64,000 bases of DNA. Source: Micromonospora sp. LH3U1 (GTDB taxonomy: Bacteria > Actinomycetota > Actinomycetes > Mycobacteriales > Micromonosporaceae). Position 1 is the stretch's first letter, and each line of letters begins with the position of its first letter. The stretch lies in the NCBI RefSeq assembly GCF_028475105.1, contig NZ_CP116936.1, positions 2,542,001-2,606,000 of the forward strand, read 5' to 3'. The position numbers and the translations under genes are program-made. Below, in pieces: positions 37,612 through 45,691 of the stretch. A model generated the notes under the pieces. It did not search any database, had not been told where the DNA came from, and saw only the letters and a program-made list of their open reading frames with translations.

Positions 37612-38822
37612 TTGGCCGACAACCACGCGCGCAACGCGTCGGCGTCCCCGACGATCAACTCATCACGTTCGGCGCTCGTGTTGACCGTTGCCGCGGTGCT
37701 CGCGGCGACGGTGGCGATCCCGGCGGCGCCGGCCGCCGCGGGCGGCACGGGCTGGTGGGCCATGTCCGGCTACCTGGTCAGCAACAGCGCATTCAATCCC
37801 AACGAAACGACCGTGACGGTTCCGACCGTCCCGAACCTCAAGCTCAAGCACACCGGCACCCCGGCCCGGACCGGTCAGCGCGCACCGGTCGTCGCCGACG
37901 GACTGGTGTACACGCCGGACGACCGTGGTGTCACGGCCACCGACGAGGTGACCGGCGCACAGAAGTGGCGCTTCGAGCTGGACCCCGCGACGTTCGTGAT
38001 GCCTACGGAGCTCGTTCACACGGCCGGCCAGGTCGTCCTGGCGGCGAACGTCATACTTCACTCCCCTGGCGTCGTTGCGTCACAGGTCTTCGTGCTCGAC
38101 GCTCCGACCGGCACGATGGTTCGGGACTTCGATGACGAGGGAGTGGCTACTCAGATTTTCGTTGACCGGGGCGTCGTCATGGTCTCTGGTGAGAGCCGGT
38201 GGGCCGCAGACACGCGCGCCTACCGCCTCGCCGACGGGCAGCTGCTGTGGCAGCACGACAAGTACATGCAACAGCCGGTCTCGGCGAACGGTCGCGTTGT
38301 CCTTTCCGGAACCGGAACGGCCGCCAAGCCCTTGGCGAGCACCATCGTCGACATCGCCACCGGCAGCATCATCAACACCACAGGGACCGCGACTACCGGG
38401 CGCTCGCGACGGACGAGACGGGGACCAAGTTCTACGTCGGGTGGGGGCACAGCCTGCAGGTCCTCGACCCGACGACCGGCACCCTGACCTGGCTCGCGTC
38501 GAACCTGAACCCGCAGTTCGTGGTGGTCACCCCGACCAGGCTCTACGTCACCTCCTCCGGGGGCACTGTCTACGCGTTGAACCGCAGCACCGGCGCCATC
38601 ATCTGGAACCGGAGCATTCCGGGAAGCCAGCACCAGCGGGCGATCATCGCGGGTGGCGTTCTGTACGTCACGGCCAAGGGCAACCGGGTGTACGCCCTGA
38701 ACCCGGTCGACGGCGCTCCGCTGAACGCGCCGGCATTCACCGGCGCGACCGACCAGCTCGTGGTCACCTACGGCAGGGTGTACGTCACCGACGGCACGAA
38801 GCTGACGGTCTACGGCCTCTAG
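37612..38822 (+). pseudogene. PQQ-like beta-propeller secreted protein gene, frame-broken
   Basis: The frame from a probable TTG start at 37612 encodes a signal peptide (LVLTVAAVLAATVAIPAAPAAA) and PQQ-type propeller blades (DGLVYTPDDRGVTATDEVTGA). After ~GSIINTTG near 38385 coding continues one frame back (DYRALATDETGTKFYVGWGHS, DGTKLTVYGL) to 38822. Restoring the frame needs one added base. The whole would be ~403 residues, similar to BamB-like or Trp-Asp repeat proteins that act outside the membrane. The start is uncertain since no strong Shine-Dalgarno is seen. GC is lower than in the neighbours, and 16-bp direct repeats flank it. Confidence 0.6.
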
Positions 38823-38835
38823 CCGAGCGGCGTTT

Positions 38836-38874
38836 CAACGGCGGTTGACCGGATGTCGCGGTCAACCGCCGTTG
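38836..38874. terminator. Bidirectional hairpin terminator
   Basis: CAACGGCGGTTGACC (38836-38850) pairs perfectly over 15 bp with 38860-38874 around a 9-base loop and is followed by TTGTCT. It lies between the beta-propeller gene and the convergent SPFH gene and can serve both. Confidence 0.85.
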
Positions 38875-38918
38875 TTGTCTGCGCGGTGTGGCGCCGCCAC
38901 GGGTGGGCCGGCGTCAGG

Positions 38919-39776
38919 TCACTTGCCGGTGACGATGCCCGGGTTGATGCAGAGCCCCGGGTTGGCGCCGTTCTTCTCGGCGATCTCCAGGCAGCGGGTC
39001 ACCTTGTCGACCTTCGCGTTCGTCTCGGTGATCTGCTTGGAGATCTCCGCGTTCTTGCGGTCCTGCTCCAGGTTGCGGGTCTGCGCCAGCTTGTCCTGGA
39101 ACGCCTTGATGTTGCCCTCGGTCTTGTCGTCGTGGTTCACCCGCGTGATGGTCACCGAAAGGATGTCCACGTCGGTGGCGAGCCGGGTCTCCCCGCTGGT
39201 CTTGATGTTCGCCGCGAACGGCTTCAGGTCGACGTTCAGGTCGCCGGTCTGGGCGTCGATCTTCTCCAGCGGGTTGTACGCGGCGAAGGCGTCGTTGACG
39301 GCGCTGTCGAGCTGCACACCCACCCGTTGGCCTCGGAAGCTGTTGAAGTCTCCCTTGTAGTCCATGAACTGCTTCGGCGCGTTCTCCGGCTTGACCTGCC
39401 ACTCGATGAGCACCTCGACGCAGGCGTCGGCGAGCGTGCCGGTGCGGACCCGTACGCAGTTGTTGCCGCCGATGTGGTCGTACTTCTGCCGGCCCGCGTC
39501 CCACTCGCCGACCTTCTGCCAGGGCGCCACCCACTTCAGGCCTGAGCCGGTCACCTCGCCGGTGGGCTTACCGAAGCTGGTGACGATGCCGACCGAGCGG
39601 ATGGGCACCGAGTGGGCGCTGGAGGCGACACCGACCACCAGCGTGAGGGCGAGGAAGCCGAGCGCGGCGAGGGAGGCCGTCCGCTTCAGCGAGCCCTTGG
39701 GGGCGACGAGAGCCAGGACGGCGCAGACCGCCAGGACGACGGCGAAGACGATCGCCATGGTGAAGCCGACAGGCAT
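38919..39776 (-). CDS. SPFH/Band 7 (prohibitin-like) membrane protein
   Basis: This 285-residue protein has two membrane segments in the first ~55 residues, then an SPFH domain (RSVGIVTSFGKPTGEV, then LKWVAPWQKVGEWD, and SVTITRVNHDDKTE). A short charged coiled coil (LAQTRNLEQDRKNAEISKQ) follows. Such proteins scaffold membrane microdomains or bind proteases. Unusually the C-terminus ends with a Cys-containing ALBP-like tail (CLEIAEKNGANPGLCINPG) and four Cys lie in the outer part, so the domain may be extracytoplasmic and disulfide-linked. GGAAGG precedes the ATG. It stands alone. Confidence 0.82.
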   Translation of the reverse strand: MPVGFTMAIVFAVVLAVCAVLALVAPKGSLKRTASLAALGFLALTLVVGVASSAHSVPIRSVGIVTSFGKPTGEVTGSGLKWVAPWQKVGEWDAGRQKYDHIGGNNCVRVRTGTLADACVEVLIEWQVKPENAPKQFMDYKGDFNSFRGQRVGVQLDSAVNDAFAAYNPLEKIDAQTGDLNVDLKPFAANIKTSGETRLATDVDILSVTITRVNHDDKTEGNIKAFQDKLAQTRNLEQDRKNAEISKQITETNAKVDKVTRCLEIAEKNGANPGLCINPGIVTGK

Positions 39777-39947
39777 GGGGTGGGGACCTTCCGTGGGGCT
39801 GTGTGGATCATCAACCTAGGAGATCCGGTCAAGTCGGCGGCACGGGGGAGTGGAGTTTCTGCACGTCCGCTGCCGGCCGAATATGGATGTCATCGACATG
39901 GTTCGACGTGCGCGGCCCGCCGTAGGTTTCGTCCACGCGACGGGCCT

Positions 39948-39961
39948 GTGACCACGGTCAC
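39948..39961. promoter_or_regulatory. Palindrome upstream of ABC importer operon
   Basis: GTGACC-AC-GGTCAC is a perfect 6-2-6 palindrome, 38 bases before the first gene of the importer. The form resembles GntR-family operators; no GntR gene is adjacent, so this is only a candidate. Confidence 0.3.
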
Positions 39962-39999
39962 CGAACGACCGTCGCCGCGACCGTGCGGAGGATGAGGCG

Positions 40000-40761
40000 A
40001 TGGCCGGGCAAGCGCTCCTGTCGGCCCGTGGGCTGACCCGCGACTTCCGGGGCTTCCGGGCGGTCGACAACGTCGACCTCGACGTCGCGCCGGAGAGTGT
40101 GCACGCGCTGGTCGGCCCGAACGGCGCGGGCAAGACCACCCTGTTCAACCTTCTCACCGGCTTCCTGCGACCCAGCGGCGGGCGCATCGAGCTGGACGGG
40201 CGGGACGTCACCGGGCTGCCTCCGGAGCAGGTGGCACGGCGTGGCGTGGCCCGCTCGTTCCAGATCACCAGCCTCTTCCCGCAGCTGTCGGCCCGGGAGC
40301 ACGTCGCGCTGGCCCTGCAGTCGTCCAGTGGGCTGGGCTGGCGGTTCTGGCGTTCGGCGAAGCTGATGGGTCGCTACACCGAGCGGGCCGACGAGTTGCT
40401 GGCCATGGTGGGGCTGGCCGACCTGGCGCAGGCCCCGTCCGAGGCGCTGGCGTACGGCCGCAAGCGGGCCCTGGAGCTGGCCATCGCCCTGGCACTGGAC
40501 CCGAAGGTGCTGCTGCTCGACGAGCCGACCGCCGGGATGGGCCTGGAGGACGTGGACCGCACCGTCGAGCTGATCAGCCGGGTCCGCGAGGGCCGGACCG
40601 TGGTGATGGTCGAGCACAACATGAGCGTGGTCGGCCGACTCGCCGACACCGTCACCGTGTTGCAGGCCGGCAAAGTCCTCGTCGAGGGCCCGTACGAGCA
40701 GGTCCGCGCCGACGAGCGCGTGATCACCGCCTACCTGGGAGCCGCCGATGCTGCGCATTGA
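40000..40761 (+). CDS. livG: Branched-chain amino acid-type ABC ATPase (LivG)
   Basis: This 253-residue LivG-type ATPase has Walker A GPNGAGKTT, the family FQITSLFPQLSAREHVALAL, a degenerate signature region LAYGRKRALELAIALAL in place of LSxGQ (usual for LivG), Walker B LLLDEPTAGMG and switch His in MVEHNMSVV. It heads a five-gene unit, order livG-livF-SBP-livH-livM, importing a branched-chain amino acid or related amide. It overlaps livF by 14 bases. Confidence 0.93.
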   Translation: MAGQALLSARGLTRDFRGFRAVDNVDLDVAPESVHALVGPNGAGKTTLFNLLTGFLRPSGGRIELDGRDVTGLPPEQVARRGVARSFQITSLFPQLSAREHVALALQSSSGLGWRFWRSAKLMGRYTERADELLAMVGLADLAQAPSEALAYGRKRALELAIALALDPKVLLLDEPTAGMGLEDVDRTVELISRVREGRTVVMVEHNMSVVGRLADTVTVLQAGKVLVEGPYEQVRADERVITAYLGAADAAH

Positions 40762-41440
40762 GAACCTCTCCGCCTTCTACGGCGAGGCGCAGGTGCTGCG
40801 GGAGGTCAGCCTCCAGGTCTCCGCTGGCGAGGTGGTCACCCTGGTCGGGCGCAACGGTGCCGGCAAGTCCACCCTGCTGCGCTGCGTGATGGGGCTGCAC
40901 CCCGGTCAGCGCGGCACGGTCGAGCTGGACGGGCGCGACATCGCCAAGCTGCCGGCGCACAAGCGGGCCCGCCTGGGGCTGGGCTGGGTGCCCGACGACC
41001 GGGGCAGCTACGCCACGTTGACCGTCACCGAGAACCTCACCCTGCCGCCCACGGTCGGCCCCGACCCGTGGTCGCTGGAGCGGGTGTACGAGGCGTTCCC
41101 CGCCCTCTACACCCGGCGGGACTCGGCGGCCACCACGCTCTCCGGCGGCGAGCAGCAGATGCTCGCGCTGGCCCGGGTGCTGCGGATGGGCGCCCGGCTG
41201 CTGCTCTGCGACGAGCCCACCGAGGGCCTCTCGCCACTGCTGGTGCAGCAGGTCGGTGACCTGCTGCGCGAGGCCAAACAGCACGGGGTGACCGTGCTGC
41301 TGGTCGAACAGAACCTGCACTTCGCCACGGGTGTGGCCGACCGGCACTACCTGCTGGCCGAGGGACGCGTCGCCGAGGCGATGGACAACTCCGAGGTGCG
41401 TTCGCGGGAACGCGAACTGCTCGCGTACCTCGGGATCTGA
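40748..41440 (+). CDS. livF: Branched-chain amino acid-type ABC ATPase (LivF)
   Basis: This 230-residue LivF-type ATPase has Walker A GRNGAGKST, signature LSGGEQQMLALARVL, Walker B LLLCDEPTEGLSPLL and switch region LLVEQNLHFA, the EQN being diagnostic of LivF. It pairs with LivG on the cytoplasmic face of the LivHM channel. The ATG lies inside the 3' end of livG (14-base overlap), so translation is coupled. Confidence 0.93.
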   Translation: MLRIENLSAFYGEAQVLREVSLQVSAGEVVTLVGRNGAGKSTLLRCVMGLHPGQRGTVELDGRDIAKLPAHKRARLGLGWVPDDRGSYATLTVTENLTLPPTVGPDPWSLERVYEAFPALYTRRDSAATTLSGGEQQMLALARVLRMGARLLLCDEPTEGLSPLLVQQVGDLLREAKQHGVTVLLVEQNLHFATGVADRHYLLAEGRVAEAMDNSEVRSRERELLAYLGI

Positions 41441-41489
41441 TTTTTCAACGACGACCCGCGCGACGACGCACGGGATGGATGGAGTGGGC

Positions 41490-42740
41490 ATGCGCAGGAC
41501 GGTGGGTGTGGCGGCGGCGTCGGCCGCGGTAGTGCTGGTGGCCGGATGCGGCGGCGGTGGACCCCAGTCGAGCGGCGACCAGAAGCTGACCGGCGACAAG
41601 ATCGTGCTGGGCGTGCTCAACGACCAGTCCGGGGCGTACTCGGAGTTGTCCGGGAAGAACTCGGTGGCGGCCGTGGAGATGGCCGTCGCCGACTTCACCG
41701 CGAAGTACGGAGACAAGGCGGTGACCAAGGACATCACCGTGGAGACCGCCGACCACCAGAACAAGCCGGACGTGGCCAACTCGAAGGCCCAGGAGATGTA
41801 CGACCGCAAGGGCGTCGACCTGATCCTGGATGTGCCCACCTCGTCGGCGGCGCTGAAGGTCGCCGACGTGGCGAAGGAGAAGAAGAAGCTCTATTTCAAC
41901 ATCGGTGCGGCGACCACCGATCTGACCGGCAAGAGCTGTAACAAGTACACCTTCCACTACGCGTACGACACGTACATGTTGGCCAACGGCACCGGAAAGA
42001 CCACCACCGAGCAGATCGGCAAGAACTGGTACATCCTGTACCCGAACTACGCCTTCGGTCAGGACATGGAGAAGAGCTTCTCCACCGCGATCACGGCGGC
42101 CGGCGGCACGGTGGTCGGCAAGGACGGCGCACCGTTCCCGAACACCAGCGGAGACTTCTCCACCTTCCTGCTCAAGGCGCCGAACCTGAACCCGAAGCCG
42201 GACGTGTTGGGCACCATGCAGGCCGGCGCGGAGCTGGTCAACGTGGTGAAGCAGTACAACGAGTTCAAGCTGCGCGACAAGGGCGTCGGCCTGGCGGTGG
42301 GGCTGATGTTCCTCACCGACATCCACTCGCTCACCCCGGCGGCGCTGGCCGGCACCACGTACACCGACGCCTGGTACTGGAACTTCGACGCGAAGAACCG
42401 GGAGTTCGCCGACCGCTTCCAGCAGAAGGCCGGCACCCGGCCGACCTTCGCGCACGCGGCCAACTACTCGGCGGCGTTGCAGTACCTGGAGGCGGTGCAG
42501 GCAGCCGGCACCGACGACGCGGACGCCGTGGTCAAGGGCCTGGAGGGCAAGACGGTCGAGGACGTCTTCCTGCGCAACGGCAAGATTCGCGCCGAGGACC
42601 ACCGGGTGGTGCACGACGCGTACCTGGCCCAGGTGAAGCCGCAGTCCGAGGTCACCGAGCCGTGGGACTACGTGAAGGTGCTCAAGACGATCCCCGCCGC
42701 GGAGGCGTTCCGCGCTCCCTCGGCGGACTGCAAGCTGTGA
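41490..42740 (+). CDS. ABC substrate-binding lipoprotein (Liv-type)
   Basis: This 416-residue type I periplasmic-binding-protein-fold lipoprotein has a signal ending in lipobox VAGC then GGGG. The mature protein starts with IVLGVLNDQSGAYSELSGKNSVAA and continues with DVPTSSAALKVADVAKEKKK and YPNYAFGQDMEKSF, typical of Leu/Ile/Val- or amide-binding proteins. The ligand could be an amino acid, amide or urea; the sequence does not decide. The ATG at 41490 is chosen because GGAG lies five bases upstream and it begins just before the MRR signal N-region. Confidence 0.92.
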   Translation: MRRTVGVAAASAAVVLVAGCGGGGPQSSGDQKLTGDKIVLGVLNDQSGAYSELSGKNSVAAVEMAVADFTAKYGDKAVTKDITVETADHQNKPDVANSKAQEMYDRKGVDLILDVPTSSAALKVADVAKEKKKLYFNIGAATTDLTGKSCNKYTFHYAYDTYMLANGTGKTTTEQIGKNWYILYPNYAFGQDMEKSFSTAITAAGGTVVGKDGAPFPNTSGDFSTFLLKAPNLNPKPDVLGTMQAGAELVNVVKQYNEFKLRDKGVGLAVGLMFLTDIHSLTPAALAGTTYTDAWYWNFDAKNREFADRFQQKAGTRPTFAHAANYSAALQYLEAVQAAGTDDADAVVKGLEGKTVEDVFLRNGKIRAEDHRVVHDAYLAQVKPQSEVTEPWDYVKVLKTIPAAEAFRAPSADCKL

Positions 42741-42795
42741 GTGCGAGGAGTGAGCCGGTTTTGCGAGCCCCGCAGTCGCGAACGGGCGTGACGCT

Positions 42796-43677
42796 GTGAC
42801 GGCATTCGCCCAGAACACGTTCAACGGGTTGGTGAGTGGGGCGTTCTACGCCCTGCTCGCCCTCGGGCTCGCGGTCATCTTCGGCATGCTGCGGGTGGTC
42901 AACTTCGCGCACGGCGCGTTCTACATGCTCGGCGCGTTCGGGGCGTACGTGCTGCTGACCGAGGCGGGAGTGCCCTTCTGGGCCGCCCTGGTGATCATGC
43001 CGGTGGGGCTGGGCCTGCTCGGCATGGCGTTGGAACGCGCCGTGATCCACCGGCTGACCAAGCTCGACCCGCTCTACAACTTCCTGCTCACCTTCGGCCT
43101 GACGCTGATCGTGCAGGATCTGGTGAAGCTGCGCTACGGCGTGCAGTCCAGCCCGTACGCCACTCCGTCGCTGTTGAGCGGGACGGTGAACTTCGGGCTC
43201 TTCGACTTCCCGACGTACCGGGTGTTCATCCTCGGCTTCGCGGTGCTGCTCTGCGTCGCGGTGTGGTGGGTGCTCACCCGTACCCGGATCGGCATGGTGG
43301 TCCGCGCGGCCACCGAGCGGCCCGACCTGACCCGCGCGTTCGGTATCGACGTCGGACGTTGGGTGACGCCGGTCTTCGGCTTCGGCATCGGGTTGGCCGG
43401 TCTGGCGGGCGTGCTGGCCGCGCCCATGCGCGCGGTCAACCCGTTGATGGGAGCCGACCTGATCATCGTGGTCTTCGCGGTGGTGGTGATCGGCGGGCTG
43501 GGCTCCATCTTCGGTTCGGTCGCCGCCGGCTTCGGCATCGGGCTGGTGCAGGCGTGGGGTGAGGCGTACCTGTCCGCCTTCCCGATCGTCTCCCAGACGA
43601 TCGTCTTCATCGTGATGGCCGTCGTGCTGCTCTGGCGCCCGGCCGGTCTGTTCGGTCGTGAGGAGGCTCCCGCATGA
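42796..43677 (+). CDS. livH: Branched-chain amino acid-type permease (LivH)
   Basis: This 293-residue permease has about eight membrane helices. The N-terminal FNGLVSGAFYALLALGLAVIFGMLRVVNFAHGAFYMLGA is the LivH signature area, and GGLGSIFGSVAAGFGIG near the C-terminus is the EAA-like contact loop for the ATPases. The GTG start overlaps nothing upstream but lies 55 bases after the binding-protein gene. It pairs with LivM, whose ATG overlaps the stop by four bases. Confidence 0.93.
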   Translation: MTAFAQNTFNGLVSGAFYALLALGLAVIFGMLRVVNFAHGAFYMLGAFGAYVLLTEAGVPFWAALVIMPVGLGLLGMALERAVIHRLTKLDPLYNFLLTFGLTLIVQDLVKLRYGVQSSPYATPSLLSGTVNFGLFDFPTYRVFILGFAVLLCVAVWWVLTRTRIGMVVRAATERPDLTRAFGIDVGRWVTPVFGFGIGLAGLAGVLAAPMRAVNPLMGADLIIVVFAVVVIGGLGSIFGSVAAGFGIGLVQAWGEAYLSAFPIVSQTIVFIVMAVVLLWRPAGLFGREEAPA

Positions 43678-44687
43678 CCAGCACCGTCGACACTCCCGCC
43701 GACGCGTCCCGCTCGACGCCACCGTCCGGGCTGATCGCCGTGGCGCAGGCACCCGGCTGGGTGCGGTACGCGCTACTCGCCGTCGGGCTGGCCGTCGCGG
43801 CATGGCTGCCCAACGGCCTCTACCCGGCGGTCGCGGTGGACATCCTCTGCTGGGCGCTGTTCGCCGTGGCGGTGGACCTGCTGCTCGGCTTCACCGGGCT
43901 GATGTCCTTCGGTCACGCCGCGTTCTGGGGCACCTCGGCGTACGTCACCGGGTTGGTGGCCATCCACGCGGGCCTGCCGTTCCCCCTGGCCGTGCTGGCC
44001 GGGGCACTCGCCGCGGCCGTGCTGGCGGTGCCGATCGGCTACCTGGCGGTCAAGCGGACCGGCATCTACTTCGCCATGGTGACCCTGGCCTTCGCGCAGA
44101 TGGTCTACTACGTGGCCAACGAGTGGCGCTCGGTGACCCAGGGTGAGAACGGCCTCCAGGGCGTACCTCGCGAGTTGTTCGGTTGGGACCTCACCGACGA
44201 CTACTTCTTCTACTACGCGATCCTGCCGATCGTGCTGCTCGGGCTGGCCGCCGCCTGGCGGATCGTGCACTCACCGTTCGGTCGGGTGCTGGTCGGCATC
44301 CGGGACAACCCGGCCCGGGCGCGGGCGCTGGGCTACCCGGTGCACCGCTACAAGCTCACCGCGTTCGTGCTCTCGGGGTTCATCGCCGGGCTCGGCGGTG
44401 GACTGTTCGCGGTCGGCCACCGGTTCGTCTCGCTGGACGTGCTGCACTGGACCACCTCCGGCAAGGCGGTCATCGTGGTGGTGCTCGGCGGCATCGGCAC
44501 CCTCTGGGGCGGCGTGCTCGGCGCCGGCATCGTGGTCCGGCTGGAGGACTGGCTGTCGTTCTCCGGGTTCGAGGCGATCGGCCTGGTGACCGGCGGCATC
44601 TTCGTCCTCGTCGTGGTGCTGTTCCGGCGCGGCATCTGGGGCAGCGTCGCCGCGCTGGCCCACCGGTTGGCGGCCCGCCGCCGGTAA
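43674..44687 (+). CDS. livM: Branched-chain amino acid-type permease (LivM)
   Basis: This 337-residue permease has about nine membrane helices. The family sequence DLLLGFTGLMSFGHAAFWGTSAY appears near residues 65-87 and the ATPase contact loop LGGIGTLWGGVLGAGIV near 275-292. It forms the translocation pathway with LivH. It is the last gene of the importer unit; a GC-rich hairpin follows 41 bases after the stop at 44728-44756. Confidence 0.93.
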   Translation: MTSTVDTPADASRSTPPSGLIAVAQAPGWVRYALLAVGLAVAAWLPNGLYPAVAVDILCWALFAVAVDLLLGFTGLMSFGHAAFWGTSAYVTGLVAIHAGLPFPLAVLAGALAAAVLAVPIGYLAVKRTGIYFAMVTLAFAQMVYYVANEWRSVTQGENGLQGVPRELFGWDLTDDYFFYYAILPIVLLGLAAAWRIVHSPFGRVLVGIRDNPARARALGYPVHRYKLTAFVLSGFIAGLGGGLFAVGHRFVSLDVLHWTTSGKAVIVVVLGGIGTLWGGVLGAGIVVRLEDWLSFSGFEAIGLVTGGIFVLVVVLFRRGIWGSVAALAHRLAARRR

Positions 44688-44727
44688 ATCCCGTGGCGGC
44701 GCATCCGCCGGGCACCGTTTCAGCGAA

Positions 44728-44756
44728 CCCCCGGGTAGGGAACGTCTACCCGGGGG
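44728..44756 (+). promoter_or_regulatory. Hairpin overlapping RBS of B12-binding-like gene
   Basis: CCCCCGGGTAG (44728-44738) pairs perfectly with 44746-44756 around a 7-base loop. The 3' arm ends in the GGGGGG run that is the only Shine-Dalgarno-like sequence before the GTG at 44766. It can therefore act as terminator for livM, as an RBS mask, or both. Confidence 0.5.
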
Positions 44757-44765
44757 GTACGTCTG

Positions 44766-45398
44766 GTGCTGACTGATCCGATGCCGGCAGAGGCCGTGGA
44801 GATCGCGCACAAGCAGGTCTCGCTGGCGGCCGAGGACCTGGACGGCAGCGGTGTCGCCACGCTGCTGCTGGAGTTGGCCGACGAGTGGGGCGTGCCGGCG
44901 TTGTGGGAGCAGGTCTGCCGTCCGTTGCTGGCCCGGCTGCCGGGGCGTACCGCCGCCGAGGTCGCCATCGAGCACGCCCTCAGCGAGGGCGTGCGGGTCG
45001 GGCTGGACGTGCACCGCCGGGAGCCGGGCCGGTCACTGCCCACCGGCGGTGTGCTGCTGGCCGGCGCCGAGCGGGAGGAGCACGGCCTTGGCCTGCAGGC
45101 GCTCGCCGCCGCGCTGCGCGAGCAGGGCCGCGGCTGTCTGAATCTCGGCCCGGCGTTGCCCTGGGCCGCGCTGACCAGCGCGGTCTACCGGGCACGCCCG
45201 CGCACCGTCGTGCTCTGGTCGCAGACGCCGGTCACCGGCCGTGCGTACCGCCTGGTGCGCTTCGCCCGGGACTTCCCGCTCCTGCGGGTGTACGGCGCAG
45301 GGCCGGGCTGGATCGAGCCGCTCACCGCGCCGGCGAACCACCTCGGCACGCTGCCGGCCGCCGTCGCCGCCTGCCTCCCGACGTCCTGCCGGCGCTGA
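44766..45398 (+). CDS. B12-binding-like regulatory domain protein without HTH
   Basis: This 210-residue protein resembles the C-terminal half of MerR-type cobalamin-binding regulators. Helical residues ~5-75 are followed by a B12-binding-like Rossmann domain with EREEHGLGLQALAAALREQG, LGPALPWAALTSAV and RPRTVVLWSQ. The position of His in EEHGLGL matches the cobalamin-ligating or family His. The MerR helix-turn-helix that normally precedes this is missing, so it cannot bind DNA by itself. It could be a partner protein or a truncated regulator. It starts at a GTG whose RBS lies in a hairpin. Confidence 0.6.
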   Translation: MLTDPMPAEAVEIAHKQVSLAAEDLDGSGVATLLLELADEWGVPALWEQVCRPLLARLPGRTAAEVAIEHALSEGVRVGLDVHRREPGRSLPTGGVLLAGAEREEHGLGLQALAAALREQGRGCLNLGPALPWAALTSAVYRARPRTVVLWSQTPVTGRAYRLVRFARDFPLLRVYGAGPGWIEPLTAPANHLGTLPAAVAACLPTSCRR

Positions 45399-45417
45399 CG
45401 CAGACGGGGCTGACGAC

Positions 45418-45443
45418 GGCGGTTCGGGGCGGCGGTTCGGGGC
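45418..45443. repeat. Tandem 13-bp duplication
   Basis: GGCGGTTCGGGGC occurs twice head to tail in the 293-base stretch between the B12-binding-like gene and the MFS gene. Apart from this and the operator described next, I see nothing in that stretch. Confidence 0.6.
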
Positions 45444-45582
45444 GCCCGGGCGGCGGGCGGTTGGCGCTGCGGAGTTGGCCTCGATGGTCGCGAGAGTGGG
45501 CTCGTTGCCGTGATCCGTCCAGGCGTCGGTGTGACGGGCACCGAACGGGCTGACTGACAACCAAACGTGACGTGGGCCACTT

Positions 45583-45655
45583 ACGATACGGATCCGTTCC
45601 GTATCGTTAATGACGGTCTTAGGCTGTCCGCAGTTACGAGTCTGGCCCGTATCGT
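45583..45655. promoter_or_regulatory. Operator of the MFS exporter (three half-sites)
   Basis: ACGATACGG (45583-45591) and CCGTATCGT (45599-45607) are perfect 9-base inverted arms around ATCCGTT. A third perfect half-site, CCGTATCGT, recurs at 45647-45655, 37 bases before the MFS start codon. It is probably bound by the TetR regulator encoded directly after the MFS gene. Confidence 0.7.
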
Positions 45656-45691
45656 ATTGCGTGACGGGTACAACCGGGGGGAGAACCGGGC

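Noticed and set aside
40000..44687. Assignment of the importer as a urea transporter (Urt)
   Set aside because: No urease or nitrogen genes are near and the binding protein lacks a clear Urt signature; kept as branched-chain-amino-acid-type.
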